64,000 nt of DNA from Phyllostachys edulis (GCA_036346405.1 CM070568.1:35808820-35872819), one strand, 5' to 3'; counted from the first letter of the stretch, positions 36,138-49,348 are shown. Notes: a model not told the origin generated them from the letters alone. Made by a program: numbers and translations.

Positions 36138-39099
36138 TAGAGCTGGCCAAACGGGTGGCCCGACCCTGCACGGCACGGGCCCGTGTAGGCACGGCCCGTT
36201 TAGGTACGACCCGTTTAGGCCCGCGAACTATTCGTGCCATGCCGGGCCGGCCCACGTGTCGGGTGGCGCCTGCATGGCTCTGTTGACCATTCGTATATGT
36301 CATCTTTGGCAAGATGAGCCCGTTTAGCCCATCGGACCAAGTGTGGCATGTTTAGCCCGTTTGGCACAACATAATGAAAAAATCCAAAAAAAATCCAGAA
36401 AAATTAGAAAAAATGTGTAGAATTCAGAAGTAGACACGAAAATTGAAAAAAAATGAGACAATCATATTGAAAATGTAATAAAGAGTTTTATTAATGTCCA
36501 ACTGGTTGCTTCGTTAAAACCTTCGTCAAGTAAAAACTCAAAATGAGAAAACCTTAGCAAAGAAAAAAAGTACAACCTATATCTCTACATACATAATACA
36601 TCATTGTTCTACGTGTCGGTGTTACTGTCATTGTCTAAGTACATATTTTCGAACACCTCCGACAACTTTGGATTTTTCACAGAGTGTTGTGCTCGTGAAT
36701 CAGCTTGTTCCCAGTCCTTCACAGTTAGAAGGATCTCCACCATCTCACTTGTGAGACTTGTTCTCCTCTCCTTCAATATTCTTTCAGAAAGACTGAAAGC
36801 AGACTCGGAGAAAACCGTAGAGACAGGAATAGTTAACACATCACATGCAAGTATGGATAGCACGGGATATGTTAACTTATGGACTCATCACCATTGCAAG
36901 ATGTCGAAGCATTCTGAGTTGAAATCCACTGTATCGCTGTCTAGATAGGTGGATAGTTCTCCGCTCCATGTGGGTCTTGGCTGAGCAGGCGATGGTGTAG
37001 AAGAGGAAGAAGACCCCTGGACCTGGACCTAGAGGAAAAGGCACCGAAGATCGTGCCCCATATATTTGTCTTCCCACTCTAGGTAGGGGCTACTAGAGGT
37101 CATTGCGAGCAGACTCCCTGGAACATATTTTAATACCTTTGGTAAAACCTCGTATAACCGAGAACGAACTTCTGCAAAATTGTCAGTATAGTCTAGCCTC
37201 GTAGCATCACTAAGAAGATCTAGTATAGTACCAAATGCATCAATCTTAGCCCTAGGATCTAAAAGAAATGGAAATGCGTATATGCGTGGGATTTCTCTCC
37301 AATATTTAAGGATTTATATTTCATAGAAACAACAGCATCGCATAAAACTAAGTCATTTTCATATATTTTCAATTGAGTAGCAATCTGTAAAATAGTATGC
37401 ACAATGATAGGAGATGTTGGATAGTAGACAGTAGACAAAGCAACAGTTGCCTCATAAAAAATTTCTAAAAACGACAGTATCTTCTCAGCAACAAACCAAT
37501 GTTGCTCAATGCATAGTATACTACCGTCAGTGCTATGATAGTGTGTTTGAATAAAAACAGAAAAAGTGCTCTTGTATGGTAAAATATTCTTAAGCATGAG
37601 ATAAGTAGAGTTCCACCTTATCTCTATGTCCAAACCGAACTTTCTTGGACGTATACCCTTTGCCCTGCAGAAGTTCTTATATTGTGCTATTCTTACATTA
37701 GAATTATTCAAGAAATAAATTGCATCGTAAAAAGATTTAATATATGGACTCAACCTCTTCAAACCACATTTGACTATAAGGTTGATAATATGACAAGCGC
37801 ATCGTTGATGTAGCAAGAAGAAATTGGCGTATGTACTCAACACTGGACTAAGAATGTCTATGGTCCTAGAGTTTGAAGCAGCGTTGTCTAAAGTAATTGC
37901 AAATATTTTGTCTATAAGACCAAAGTCTTCCATGACATTGATAATACAGTTCGTAATATTCTCACATGTGTGTGCTACATCAATTACCTAGTCACCATTA
38001 ACATAATATGCAACTACACTAAGGTAATCCTCCCTAGCCCGACCACTCCATATGTCTGAGGTCAGGGCCACCGAAAATGTGCACGTGCTAAATAGTTCCT
38101 TTATTTTATTACGGCATTCATTATAGTATTTTACTAGATCCCTAGTTGTTGTTTGTCTAGAAACGGAAGAAAATCTAGGATTATGCGCTGTTCTAATGTA
38201 ATTTTGGAAAGAAGCAGACTCGCCAAGCCTAATGGTAAATTCTCAGAAGCAATTAAACGATAGATAGATTGGCGGGCTACCTGAGGATCGTAGTCCCAGC
38301 TACACACCGTACCGTTGAGGTTGTATTGCTGCTGCGTCTGCCTCATCACCAATCCTTGCTTGACTCGATATCTTGTAGCATGTCTAAGCAAGTGCAATGC
38401 CCCATTCCACTTGTAGACTTTGCAGACAATTCATGGTGACAGATTTTACAAATAGCATATGGTACCTCATTTTCCGCTGCGTCTTGCTTGGTTGTCCTAT
38501 CGAAATTCTCCCAAACTCCCAATGTAAATGGTCTCGACCTCTTTGCTCCGGTTGTTGTGGAACCTGATGCTGCCGTGGAGCCCGATGACGAAACTCCGCC
38601 TTGCTCTTCTGGTGAAACCTCTGGTTGGCTTGAGGAAGCCGCATCCACCTCCATGGACGCAATTTCCTCTGGTGAAAGTCCGTAACCACCAAGAGCAAAG
38701 TTGTCGTAAGGATTGTCCATAATAAAAACTGCAAAATCGAAACTAACACTATTACTACTTTCATCTTAGCATAACAAGCACTAACAATAAAAGTATGCAA
38801 AAATAGTATTGTACCTCTTTCACTGACTTGCTGTTGAAAATTGAATTTTCCAAATTTGGGCACATTTTTTTTTTGAATTTTGCCAAATTAGCTCAACACA
38901 AATTTGAATTTGCACAGCAGAATTTCAAAGAGAGAATGGAGAATGAAGGGGTGCTAAATGGGGGGGGTATGGTGGCTATTTATAGGAAAAAATTTGGGAT
39001 TTTTTGAATTTTTTTGCTATTTTTTATGACTCAAATGATCAAAACAGTCAAAATGCCCCAACGGTTTGATTTTAGTCGGGCCGTGCCATGCCGTGCACA
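36138..39099 (-). mobile_element. hAT transposon with decayed transposase, right terminus lost
   Basis: The left end TAGAGCTGGCCAAACGGGT is typical of hAT termini, followed by clustered GGGCCCG/GCACGGC motifs. Similar subterminal motifs in inverse orientation (GGGCCGTGCCATGCCGTGC) lie at 39076-39095, but the outer TIR and an 8-bp duplication are not found there, so the right end is truncated. Between them lies a - strand transposase relic. Confidence 0.7.
36606..38720 (-). pseudogene. hAT transposase relic (BED finger to dimerisation domain)
   Basis: From 38720: an acidic/serine-rich N-terminus, then a BED-type zinc finger (VWENFDR, ICKICHHELSAK, GMGH), a frameshift near 38395 into LRHATRYRVKQGL and SWDYDPQVARQS, another shift, then the catalytic region (FAITLDNAASNSRTIDIL, CACHIINLIVK, IRWNSTYLMLKNIL), and finally the hAT C-terminal dimerisation domain (VFSESAFSLSERILKERRTS) ending at 36612. 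At least three frameshifts and a stop near 37989 are present. This is the RICESLEEPER/Ac-like plant hAT arrangement. It cannot make active transposase. Confidence 0.85.
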
Positions 39100-39826
39100 C
39101 CACGAAGCACGCTTCGACCGCCACCACCGCCTCCTGCCCTCGCCTTTCTTCTTCCCCAACCCCGCTCACAGCAGGCGTGGTGCCGCGCAAGACGCCTCAC
39201 CTCCTCGCAGCTCCGTGCGCCGCCTCCTTGCCTCCTCTCAGCTCCGGCCAGCAGCGCCGCCTCCTGTCCTCCGCGCCTCCTCGTTCGTGCCGCCTCGTCT
39301 CCTTCGCACCTCCTTGTCCGCAAGATCACACAAGTACACAACCGCCAAGCTGCCTCCTCGCAGCTCTGTGCGTCGCCTCCTCTCTGCTCCGGCCAGTCGC
39401 GTCGCCTCCTCTCCTTCATGCCTCCTCGTCCGTGTCGCCTCGTCTCCTCCGCGCCTCCTCGTTCGCAAGACTGCACAAGTGCACAACCACCGAGTCACCT
39501 CTTCACCGGCTCGCCGCACAGCCTCCTCGCCTAATCGCCTCCTCACCTCCGAGCGGCCTCCTCGCCTCCTCATCTCTGCGCCTCCTCCTCACCTCCTCAC
39601 CGCCGAGCCGCCTCCATGCCTCTCCGCTTCGGCTCCCTCCCGCGCCACCCTTTCTCTCCTCCTCCTTCTAGTCCCGAACCTCTCGGCTGGCCGGCTATCT
39701 CCTGCGTCGCTAGTCTTCCTCAGACTGTGCCGCCAGGCGTCCGCGTTCTCGATTCCGACCTCCTGCTCTGCCACTCCTCACCAGTATTGGACTTGATGAA
39801 AACAAATAGAATGTTCAGCAAAGCCG
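39100..39826. repeat. C/T-rich degenerate tandem repeats
   Basis: A unit of about 148 bp starting CCTCCTCGCAGCTC(C/T)GTGCG is present at about 39205 and 39354, each ending in CAAGAnnnCACAAGT(A/G)CACAACC. The rest is CGCCTCCTC runs. Long frames on both strands are compositional artefacts. No gene is called. Confidence 0.6.
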
Positions 39827-39852
39827 TATATATATATATATATATATATATA
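39827..39852. repeat. TA microsatellite, left half
   Basis: A pure TA run abuts the 3' end of Helitron H2. It is the left part of a TA tract that continues at 52648-52706. Confidence 0.9.
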
Positions 39853-40667
39853 AGTAGGATGCCCGTGCATTGCAACGGAACACCAAACTTTACATAAACA
39901 ATATTTCCCTTCAACCAATCAAAATATAGTGATATATATATCTACAAATATCATATTAGTGCAACATGATTGAACAAACACAACATATCAAAAACATTCT
40001 CAATGCACAACATATCAAAAGATAGTCATACTTCAGGAAAAATGTCTAACATATTATCAAAAACATTCTCAATGCACAACATATCATTGAACAACGCCAA
40101 GGAATTTTATACATCACAAAACTGTAGTTTTAAATTCCACATGCGAACCTATTTGGGTTGATATAACTCTTGACTCAAAAGGTAAAATTCCAGGTTCAAA
40201 ATTACATTTTTGGACCATATCCCTTTTCCTGTGATGAGCCGATCATTTAAATTAAAATACAATAGATCCTACACAAAATTGCCAAAGAAATGCTTCTCAA
40301 AACAGCTTTATGCCCCATGTCCCTCTCTTACCAATATCTAGATAGCGTAAAATGAAAAACATGTTCTGTTACATCCATCGATAAACAAGTATGACAGCCA
40401 AGATCAAAATAAGTGAATTCATCTAGTAAGATGAAATAGTTGCACCCTGGATGCCTACCCTTAATAAAAAAAAACAAAGTACATAGGAGCAACCTTCCTC
40501 ATTTGAAATTTTGAACACACTTCTAAAAAACATTGAGTGTCCCATAAAAAAATGAACTAACCCTTCGATCAACAAATTTCCAAAATATGTGTATCAATCT
40601 CAAAATAGTTGTAATTTGTTAGTACTTAAACTGGTTGTTTCCTTTCCAGAAGCATCAACATTGTTGT

Positions 40668-43600
40668 TGTAACATCCCAAATATGTAAATAGGTGTGTGT
40701 TTCAAATGTAAGAAAATGTGTAGGAATTAAAACTTTTTCTCACATCTTGAAACTCTTGAACTCCTCTATAATTCTTATCAAAAGTTGTGGAGTTCAAAAA
40801 CCTAAACCTCTTGTGGACTAAAGTCCAACCCTTATTCAACTTATCTCAAATCTTGTGCCAAACCCTTTGGAAATATTTTTCCTTGGTCTTTGAGTTGTTG
40901 TGGGACCCCTCTGAAAAATATCATAAGTTTCAAAACTTGTTTGATAATTTTTGGAGGTGAAACAAACCCTAGAGCAGCCTTTAAGAATTTCTGGAGAAAA
41001 ATATAGTGCACAAAAACCTCTAAAAATTTTATGAAAGGTTAATCCCAAAGTCAGCAAGCTCTAGTTAAAATTTCATAAATTTTGGAGTTGAATTGCTATC
41101 TCAAATAAATCCCTAAAGTCTCAGCTGTTAATTCAAACCCTGCACTGTTCCTTGGGCTTGAGCCGTTCCTAATGGGTTGAACCCAACCGCATTCCCTGGC
41201 TCAGCCCAGACCTCCTCTTTCCCACACGTGAGGTCGTAGCCATTGGATCAAATCCAATAGCCACGACCTCCTCCACAACCATCGCGGCCCTGTCCTCCCA
41301 CCTCGCGAGGTCTTGCACCGTTGGATCAAAGATCCATGGCCATGACCTCCCCTCGCTGACTAGCGCGTCGGACCTCCCACCTAGTTGAGGTCATAACCGT
41401 TGGATCATATCCAACGCCCACGACCTCCCCTATCCTCTCATCGCCGTCAGATGAAAATCTCGCGGCCTGGACCTCCCCATCCTTTTCGAAAGGTCTTGCC
41501 CATGGGCCAAGACCTCCGCAAGACTACCATCGCCTTTGGATCGAGATCCAATGGCTAAGACCTCCCCACTCATCTCGTTACCGTCAAATCAAAATCGAAC
41601 GGCCACGACCTCCCTTATGTCATGCTCAACGCCCATGACCTCCCCTCATCATTGTGTGCCGTTGGATTAAAATCCAACCGCCACGACCTCCCATCGCACA
41701 ATGCGCAATGGCTAGGACATCTCTCATTTGATCAGCACCTTTGGATGTAAATCCAACGGTCCTGACCTCCCCATCTGTTGTGTGCCCTTGGATTGAGATC
41801 CAAAGGCCATGACCTCCACATCCTTTGGTTGTATCGTGTGCATCGTTTGGTCCTCCCCATCAGGTCCACGCCTTTGGATTCAAATCCAACGGCCAGGACC
41901 TCCTGTCCCTTTCAGCGCATGACCTCCCCGTCCTTGTCGCAACCGTACGATGGAGATCGTGTGGCTGTGACCTCCTGTTTTCTTTGCGCCTCCGCGCGAT
42001 GGAGATCTTGTGGTCACGACCTCCCCAGTCCTGATCCAAGGGCTGTGACCTCCTCCTTTCTCTTTAAATCCTACCGTTTCAAATATAAGGGCCAGGACCT
42101 CCCTATCGTTTGCATCCAACGGTGGAGAGCAGCTCCTATTCTTCTCCTAGCTTGGCGCGTGCATGCGCTATGGTAGTGGAGAAGGTCAGCGCCATGTCTT
42201 GTCCCAACGGCTCTGTGCCTGCGCGCATTAAATGCGTGGCAGCACTTTCCGCCCCCTAGGCCATGCCCAGGCCTACCCCTCTGTCACCTCCACGTCCCTG
42301 TCCAAGCCCTGGACCGCGCCATGGGCTAAGCTCACCATGAGCTTAACCCTTGGCTCATGACCTCCATTCCCTCGAGCTATAAGACCTTCCCCTGGTCTTT
42401 ATTGGCTTCTTTTACACATCTCACCCTTGCTCTCGGTTCTGTGGAGCTCAAACCACAGACCTCCCCTTGGCCGCCATTGCTGGAGCTTGGAGCTCCTCTG
42501 TGGCCGTGTTCCAGTGGCTCTCTTTTCCTCCTCATTGCTTCAATTTGTGCCATTCCCCTCTGTGACCTAAGTCCTAACTTGTTTAGTTGGGACATTTTCA
42601 GAGGAGGCCTGACTTGGAGCTTGGAGCTTGGAGGACTTCACCTTTTGGCTGTGGAGCTCATTGTCTTCCCCATCACTGGTCCTCATCTCCTCCGACCTCC
42701 TCCTCGATTCCTCAGCATCCAGGTAAGCCTCAAGTAATCCCTAGATGCTTGGGCACATGCTGTATGACTCGTTGCGGAGCTTTAAATTCATATCGTATTT
42801 TTGGCTGTGCTGGTCATCGTGTTCCTCTCCGGCTCGCTGGCGATTTAGGCCGCCGCCGCCGTCGAGAGTGGACCCATTAGGTGCGCAAGGTTATTGCACA
42901 CTCAGTGGTGCCCTTGGATGTCGCCGGCGAGGTCTGTATCGCCGGCGATGACCATTTCCTTGCGCTCGGGTTTTTGTCGGACGAAACAGCGTTGCTATTG
43001 TCGTTTTAGGACAAGGATCCTCCCCTTAAATGCGTCAATCATTGCTTAGCTTTGGTAATCATTGTGTTAGCCTTTAATGCCTTGATCCTGTCCCTTGTCA
43101 CAGATTAAGGCCGCTGGTCTCCCCACAAGACGCTCTGGGACCTCTTTGCCCAAGGACCACCTCAGGACTTTTGGCAAAGACCACCCTAAAGACCTCCTCG
43201 GGGTCCTCTTTGCAAAAGATCAACCCTGGTCTTTTGTAAAGACAACCCCAGACCTCCCTTTAGATCTTAACCGCCTGCACCTCCCTTGGAGATCTCGAGC
43301 CGTTAAGACCTCCCTCTCAGGAAATCTTGGCCGCTCAGACCACCCCGAGTGGATCTGGACCGCCCAGACCTCCTCGTGTGAGATCTGAGCCGTTGAGGTC
43401 CTCCCAGTGGAGATCTCAACCGTGTTGGACCTCCTCGAGGTCATCTCAGCCATTTATGTCCTCCCCGAGTTGATCTTAGCCTTTGAGGTCCTCCCTGTGT
43501 TGATCTCAGCCGTTGAGGACCTCCCTCGCTAGATCTGGACTGTCCCGGTAATCCCTCTTTTGTTGTGGTCCGTTGGATGCAGCATCAACGGCCACGACCT

Positions 43601-46151
43601 CCTCTCCGTTCGCGCACGCGTGGCAGGGAGAACATGGACCGTTGGATCCAAGATCAACGGCCCATGTTCTCTGGACTCTTGCAGCGCTGAAAAGCGCGAA
43701 ACTGGGAGGTCTTGGGCCGTCCGATTTAACATCAACGGCTCATGTCCTCCCCTGTCTTTTTGGTTTTTTAGAAATTCCAGAGAGCTCTTATTTGTGAACT
43801 GAAAAAGGTATGAACTTTGAAAATGCATAACTAATTCATCTTAGCTCCTTTTGAGGTGATTCAAATTTCTGTAGCTCTGGTTTGGACTGAGCTCTAATCT
43901 AAAAATGGTTATGAGCTCAGTTCAGCTCCAGAACATGGATTTGCAAATAGGTTTCAAAACTAACTTTAAATGTTACATTAAAAATTCAAATTAACTTGTA
44001 AAATGCATAAGTAAATCTCTGTAGATTATTTTTGAGTGAATCCAACTTTGTTGGCTTCCTCTGTTAGTGCACAAATTGTTAGAATAGGATTTAGGCATGT
44101 CACTATTTTCAAAAGAATTGTGGGTGCAATTTAGTTGTGCTCATTTTCATATCTTTGAAAAATCATAAAACTTGCATCATAGCTCCAAATGAGATGAATC
44201 CAATTGGGTTGTTCATCTTATGAGGTGCTTATTTTACAGTAAAAATTTCAGTTGCACCACCTTTCTAGAAATTTTTGCTAAACAATTTAATTAGGTGAAT
44301 AGTGGCAGATTTCATTTTTAGAGGCTGAGCAGAATTGTTTTGCTCATATCTTTTGCATTGAGAATCCAAATGAATTGGTTCTTGTTGCTAAATTCTCTAA
44401 AAATCCTCCTCTTGCTTCTGTAGAAATTTTAGAGCAATTGGAGCTTGTTTGCTGTGCTGTCTTCTTGGTTTTCTCCATTCTTATCGATTCTTTTCGCCTT
44501 TTCAATTAGGTGTTGATGAGTGTGTTGATCACGTGAGGGAATCTCTGCAGCAAACTGAGCATAACCAGCAAGGCAAGCAGTTTGATCATATCCCATTATT
44601 GTCCCATTACTTTAAAGTTTAATACTTTGTTTCACTTGTATGTATGCATGCTACTTTGTGTTAAAATATCGATTAGTTGAGCCTATAGATGCATATCCTG
44701 TAGGAAAATGTTCATTCTCTACTACTAAGCTTAGGATTATCTTGCTGTGATTTAGAGTTCGATGGATGGACTCTTATCACTTAGTAGTTTACATTGATAA
44801 TGCTTAGCAATGCTTAGATAACGGTAGAAATGGGCGGTTGTCGACATTATGTTGATGACCTTGATCACACAAAAATTATTATTCCATTATGTCCATCTTG
44901 TGCTTTGTTACTTTGTAAACAAATAAAACAAAAATGAAAACAAAGTTGTTATTGACTTGGGCACAATGGATGTTGGTGTGATTTGTTGGGTGTGAACGGA
45001 AAGGTGCCCAAGTCCCCAAGGACCGAGTTACTTGTGTCACTAAGCCAAGCGCTTTTACGTGCTAACCACACGAGGGGGATATGGGACCTCTCTTGACTAA
45101 GTACTTTGGGAGGTGTTAATTATGAGCTGGTCGGTGAGTATGTGTGTGCTATGTGTGGTGTTGGGAGGGGAGCATTAATAGATCGGCCATAGGCTGTTTA
45201 ATGTGTCCTTATCCCGTGGGTTATGTTCTTAATTAGCATCATCCATTGGAAATATCTCAGAGGACTTAGCCGTGCTTGCATACCAAAGGAAGTGTGCTAA
45301 ATCTAGTGGCGAAAAAGGCTGTCCTCGTGTTGGTACATTGGTACACCTCTGCGAGGTTAAAATTATTCAATAGCCTCGCCCTAGGTTATGGACATGCTTG
45401 GTAAGGTCGCAAGAACTAGACTAAACACTTAATTAAAACTTGATGGGTGGTATGAATTGGGTAATTCATGCTATTGTTGTGGTGACTTGGGTGAATCACT
45501 TCCAGGTTGTTCTTGTTGTTATTGTTATTATTATAACGCTGTTACTTCAACAATTAAAAATGCTTTGTCAAATTGCTTTCAATCTATTACATTATTGCAA
45601 ATGAAAACTTGCTTTATGCTAAAATGAGTCCAAAGCCTCATCCACTTAAATAAAGCTTGCATGTAGCTATTTATAGTTCTGTTATACTACACGTCAGTCT
45701 TGCGAGTACATTTTTGTACTCATTTGCTTTGTTTAATAACTTTGTTGCAGAGGAGGTAGAGCCCAAAGGGCTTTACTTTTGTGAGATGTGCTGCGGTTGG
45801 GAATCTAGCTAGGCGGCTTGGTTGGTTGCCTTGTGGGCTAAAGGCAAACCTTGTGGCTCTATTTTGTTTATCGCCATCTTATGACTTTTGCTTCCGCTGT
45901 GTTTATCTTTCTAGTTGTATTTGGCCGGTCGGCCCCTTTTGTAATAACTCTCTCTATATTATGTATATCTTTTATTCTAGTCGTGTTTTGGTTCTATGTC
46001 TTGAATGGAATTGATGCATGATTTTGTAAAGGGGTGTGTATACTGTATTCTGGGAAGTATACATATCTCGAAGACACGGGTTATTATGTTTGTAATGCTA
46101 AGGTCAATGGATGACTAAGTATTACAAGCCTAATAAACCGGGGTCCTCACA
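40668..46151 (+). mobile_element. Solo LTR of 5.48 kb (family F2)
   Basis: Begins TGTAACATCCCAAATATG and ends CCGGGGTCCTCACA, flanked by perfect 5-bp duplications GTTGT (40663-40667 and 46152-46156). Neither terminus recurs inside and no gag/pol domain is visible, so it is read as a single, unusually long LTR. A TATA-like CTATAAGA lies near 42376. Good splice-like signals follow: CAG/GTAAGCC near 42722 and TTTGTTGCAG/AGG near 45750. Related ends are at 63883 and, more divergent, 16769. Confidence 0.8.
41200..43770. repeat. Degenerate array of GGATnnnATCC hairpin units with CACGACCTCCCC
   Basis: Between 41225 and 42120, and again at 43260-43760, a unit recurs: an imperfect palindrome such as TTGGATCAAATCCAA, TTGGATTAAAATCCAA or TTGGATTCAAATCCAA, then a tail like CGGCCACGACCTCCC. 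At least eight palindromes are clear (near 41235, 41323, 41398, 41533, 41666, 41744, 41789, 41872), about 45-135 bp apart. The unit lies inside the F2 LTR. Confidence 0.75.
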
Positions 46152-48444
46152 GTTGTCTCCTCCAGCATCTGAAGAATCTTGGAGCAATGATGTAACAACT
46201 TTGCTATACTTGTTTAAAGGAGTGCCCTGAAGTAACCGAATAAACGCCGGCTTTAACTTTTTGGAAGATAGACGTATTACCTTCTCTACAAGTCCAAAAG
46301 ATTCTGGAAGAGTTTCCTGGAAAGACAGGTTGAAAAAGTTTAGTGAAGACGATAATAACTATATTGCTAATGCGAACAGTTGTATGTATGAAATTACTTT
46401 TTTTTTCCTTTTTAATGTTTTGAAGTAGGCACGATGCTAGATCTGGATGGACAGGCTCACTCTCCTCAATTACAAACATCATTATACTTTCCATAGAGGT
46501 GATGACATTTTTATTGATGTGTTGGGCTGAATGAAATTTAAAAAGTAAATGAATGAGGTGCGAAACAAAAATACGCTTTACAAAATTAACATGACATACA
46601 CATAACGCACCCATGCACACGCATATGGAGGGAACATACACAGAAAAACACAAATGCACACACAAAATAGAGGGATGTACGGAAACTCATACCTTGCACC
46701 AAAAAATTATATGCAATGTACACTAATCGTGTCTAAAGCAAACTATTCACTTTACATCATATGTTATACTCAGCTGCAGCATAACGACAGAGTTCCAATC
46801 ATCATAAAATAGGAGCACCTTGAATGATAATAGTAGTGCAATTTTGTGCACATGCTTTCCATACTTTGAGGATGTGTTTCTTTCAGTCATAATACTTAGC
46901 GATAATGTTCCAACTGCTCACCGATTTATTTTCCCAAACTTTTTTAAAAAAAATCAACCATTCATTGGTTGACAATTTTGACGAGCTACTAATTAAGCAA
47001 AGATAACATGTAAGTATATCCTAATGACATCCTATAATTTTATCCAAAGGATGCTTAATAAAAGTTGACAATTCGTCTTCGATACATTGGATGTCATGCT
47101 AATGAAAAGCCATGCATTATAGTCAAGGCATGCATGATCGCGTGCAATGAGGTGAACATGTCTTCCATAATGAGTCTCAGATGTTACATAGATCATGATT
47201 TGGGTTAATGCACGCACAAAGCATGCAAATATCCACATTATAAATAATGAATTGAGAAACATGACAAGATGGGCATATGACTTACTATCCAACTTACAAT
47301 GTACCAAACTCATCCAAAATCCTTTTGTTCGCTCAACGACAAATTCACCTTGATGATTACGATGTAGCACAACATTCAATGGTGTAGCTTTTCTGCATGC
47401 TCACATCGCAACCATTGTTTCTAATAAAAACAAAATCATTGAGCTAAGAATAAAAATAATGAGTCAAGATTTTTAACCCAAAAAGGACACAAGAATATTT
47501 CTTGACTACGTAACTTTCTAATAACTATTAAGTCCAAAAACACAACCCTTTTATCACGAGACAAAGGAACATGGTAATGGAACAGGCGAATAAGGCATCA
47601 ACATCATTAGGAATCGATGCAAAATTGACACTCAATTAGCTTCCAACCGTGAAGTATCCGCTGGTCTAACACAAGTGGTCCATGCCATGGTGGCTCCTTG
47701 TTTTGTCGATGATGAATCTAGGGTATAAACCAAAAAGAAACTAACATAATAGATGGCAAACAAATTGCACAACCTTTGCAAAATTTGACTGAAGGGATTG
47801 CCCTGGGTCAGGATATAGCTTTTCCACTTGTTGGGCACAATGCAAAGTATTCACGTGGTTTTATGCAATGGCAAGCTAATATCCAGAGCAAACATAAAAT
47901 ACATTGGAATATTTGAGCAAGCGGCCCATTTTGATGTTTGAAGTGCTCGGAGCAAGCTCGATTAATCGCCTAGGAAAAGAAGTTATCCGGTCAGTAGGCT
48001 TCACACAACTATAGGGTATGGACAGAGAAGTGCTCCAATCACCATACAAAAAGTCAGAATACAATGACAACCTGAATCGCAGATAATAATGGTTTTAAGA
48101 GAAATAAAAAAAAAGGTGTTTGATCGCATGCAAATCACGTCCTAAAGCCCGCAATGATGGCAAGAAAGACCTGATACAAACCTTGATAAAACCCCCTAAA
48201 AGCATGAAAACATAAGCTGAGGGAGGGGCTGTGCAAGGCTACATAGTATATAATTCTAAATTGATCGGTGAATGGATAACACTACTTGATCTGGCCGACT
48301 CTTTGTACTCAACAGATACAATGAAGTTAATTATATACATTCATCTATTGCAACTATATTTTATTATGTAACATAAGGTAGGAGCCTCGCAACAAGTACT
48401 TATAAAATAACCAATGGAAACAAAAAGATAGGGCAAGAACTCAC

Positions 48445-49348
48445 ATTTCAGCTTGTATTTCTCGGTGAATTCACGCCTCCCAATGCTTCCATTTTCTTAT
48501 CTATAAAATTTTACCTAGAGTAAGTTTATCTTCCACAAACATGGTCATATGTAGCGAAATTTATCTTTACAGATATACCTTCGCTACACCAAGTAATATT
48601 GTTGTAGCATAGAAAACAACATGGACCAAACCAAGTACAAATATGAAGATGTGCAGCTGGTTCAATGCCTCTAGTGATAGTAAGGGAACATAACCCTGAA
48701 ACAAAGCAAGCCTATTTTTATAATGATCATTCTCGAAAACATTTCTGCACAACACAAGTTCTCAAAGATAGAAGCATTTGTATCTCATAAGTTTGAAAAT
48801 ATGGTATACCCTAACCTTCTTGCAAAGTCTCGCACCTTCTTCCACAACTCTTGGTTCTCTTTCTTGCATGGAAGCATGAAATGTGTAGTGGTTTCCAGAA
48901 TGCAAATGTGAATAATAAAACCCTGAGAGAGGCTCAGAAGGAAGGAAATGAATCCAAGAAGCATCAACTCTGCATGTGAAGACATCAAACCAGATAAGAC
49001 ATAAAAGAAAAAAATGCTGAATATCATACACCAACTGTGTAAAATATTTGACAATCCTTTGTCTTGTTTCCAGAGTATTTATCAATTGTATCACGCTAAC
49101 GAGCTCCTGCAGCTATGTACCCTGTTCCATTTTTTTTACAATCAACTAATAACTTTTTTAAAACATGTATACCAGGTAAAGCTTTTATATAACGTAGAGC
49201 TATTAATAAGAGGTCAAAACAAATGATCCAGGCATGAACATATGCCGATTGATAAATGTTCACGTAAATTGTAGATATCCCGAATATTACCTTCTTTTAG
49301 TCTCTCTAGAGCTTAATACAAGTGTTTTCGCTTCTTATGCTTTAATGA
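48445..49348 (-). pseudogene. Captured MLO gene fragment (four consecutive exons)
   Basis: Four exons keep order, phase and splice sites. 49348-49291 reads LKHKKRKHLY, a TAA stop, ALERLKE. 48969-48816 reads LMLLGFISFLLSLSQGFIIH, then MLPCKKENQE. 48695-48579 reads GYVPLLSLEALNQLHIFIFV, then VHVVFYATTILLG. 48495-48445 contains KWKHWEA, a TGA stop, IHREIQAE after a small deletion. These are transmembrane helices 2-3 and adjoining loops of MLO, the seven-helix plant membrane protein with calmodulin-binding tail whose loss gives powdery mildew resistance in barley. The stops and missing first and later exons make it non-functional. It lies in Helitron H2, sense to it. Confidence 0.85.

Larger units (their letters stand above)
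40600..46526 (-). pseudogene. Captured PDS5-like (sister-chromatid cohesion cofactor) exons, split by solo LTR
   Basis: Exon a (46526-46398) reads HINKNVITSMESIMMFVIEE, then SEPVHPDLASCLLQNIKKEK, after an acceptor (ATTCAG). Exon b starts at 46316 (TTTCCAG/GAAACT) and reads ETLPESFGLVEKVIRLSSKK, then LKPAFIRLLQGTPLNKYSKV. This matches the HEAT-repeat segment of the short plant PDS5 proteins, which regulate cohesin. Exon b stays open to the insertion point of the F2 solo LTR at 46152 and resumes at 40667 (NVDASGKETTS) before a stop near 40602. The rest of PDS5 is not recognised. Carried by Helitron H2 in its sense orientation. Confidence 0.75.

Noticed and set aside
39060..39099. Complete right TIR for the hAT element at 36138
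   Set aside because: Subterminal motifs are present, but neither the TAGAGCTGG terminus nor a copy of TTTGGGAG was found.
39014..39796. 260-codon + strand frame
   Set aside because: It crosses the truncated end of the hAT element into CGCCTCCTC tandem repeats; residues are low-complexity Ser/Pro/Leu.
41778..42176. 132-codon + strand frame in the F2 LTR
   Set aside because: It translates the palindrome array; repeated RWR/HDL-like residues reflect the DNA unit.
46530..47400. Further PDS5 or MLO exons (for example the frame at 47032-47379)
   Set aside because: Some stretches look exon-like but could not be aligned from memory to either family with any confidence.
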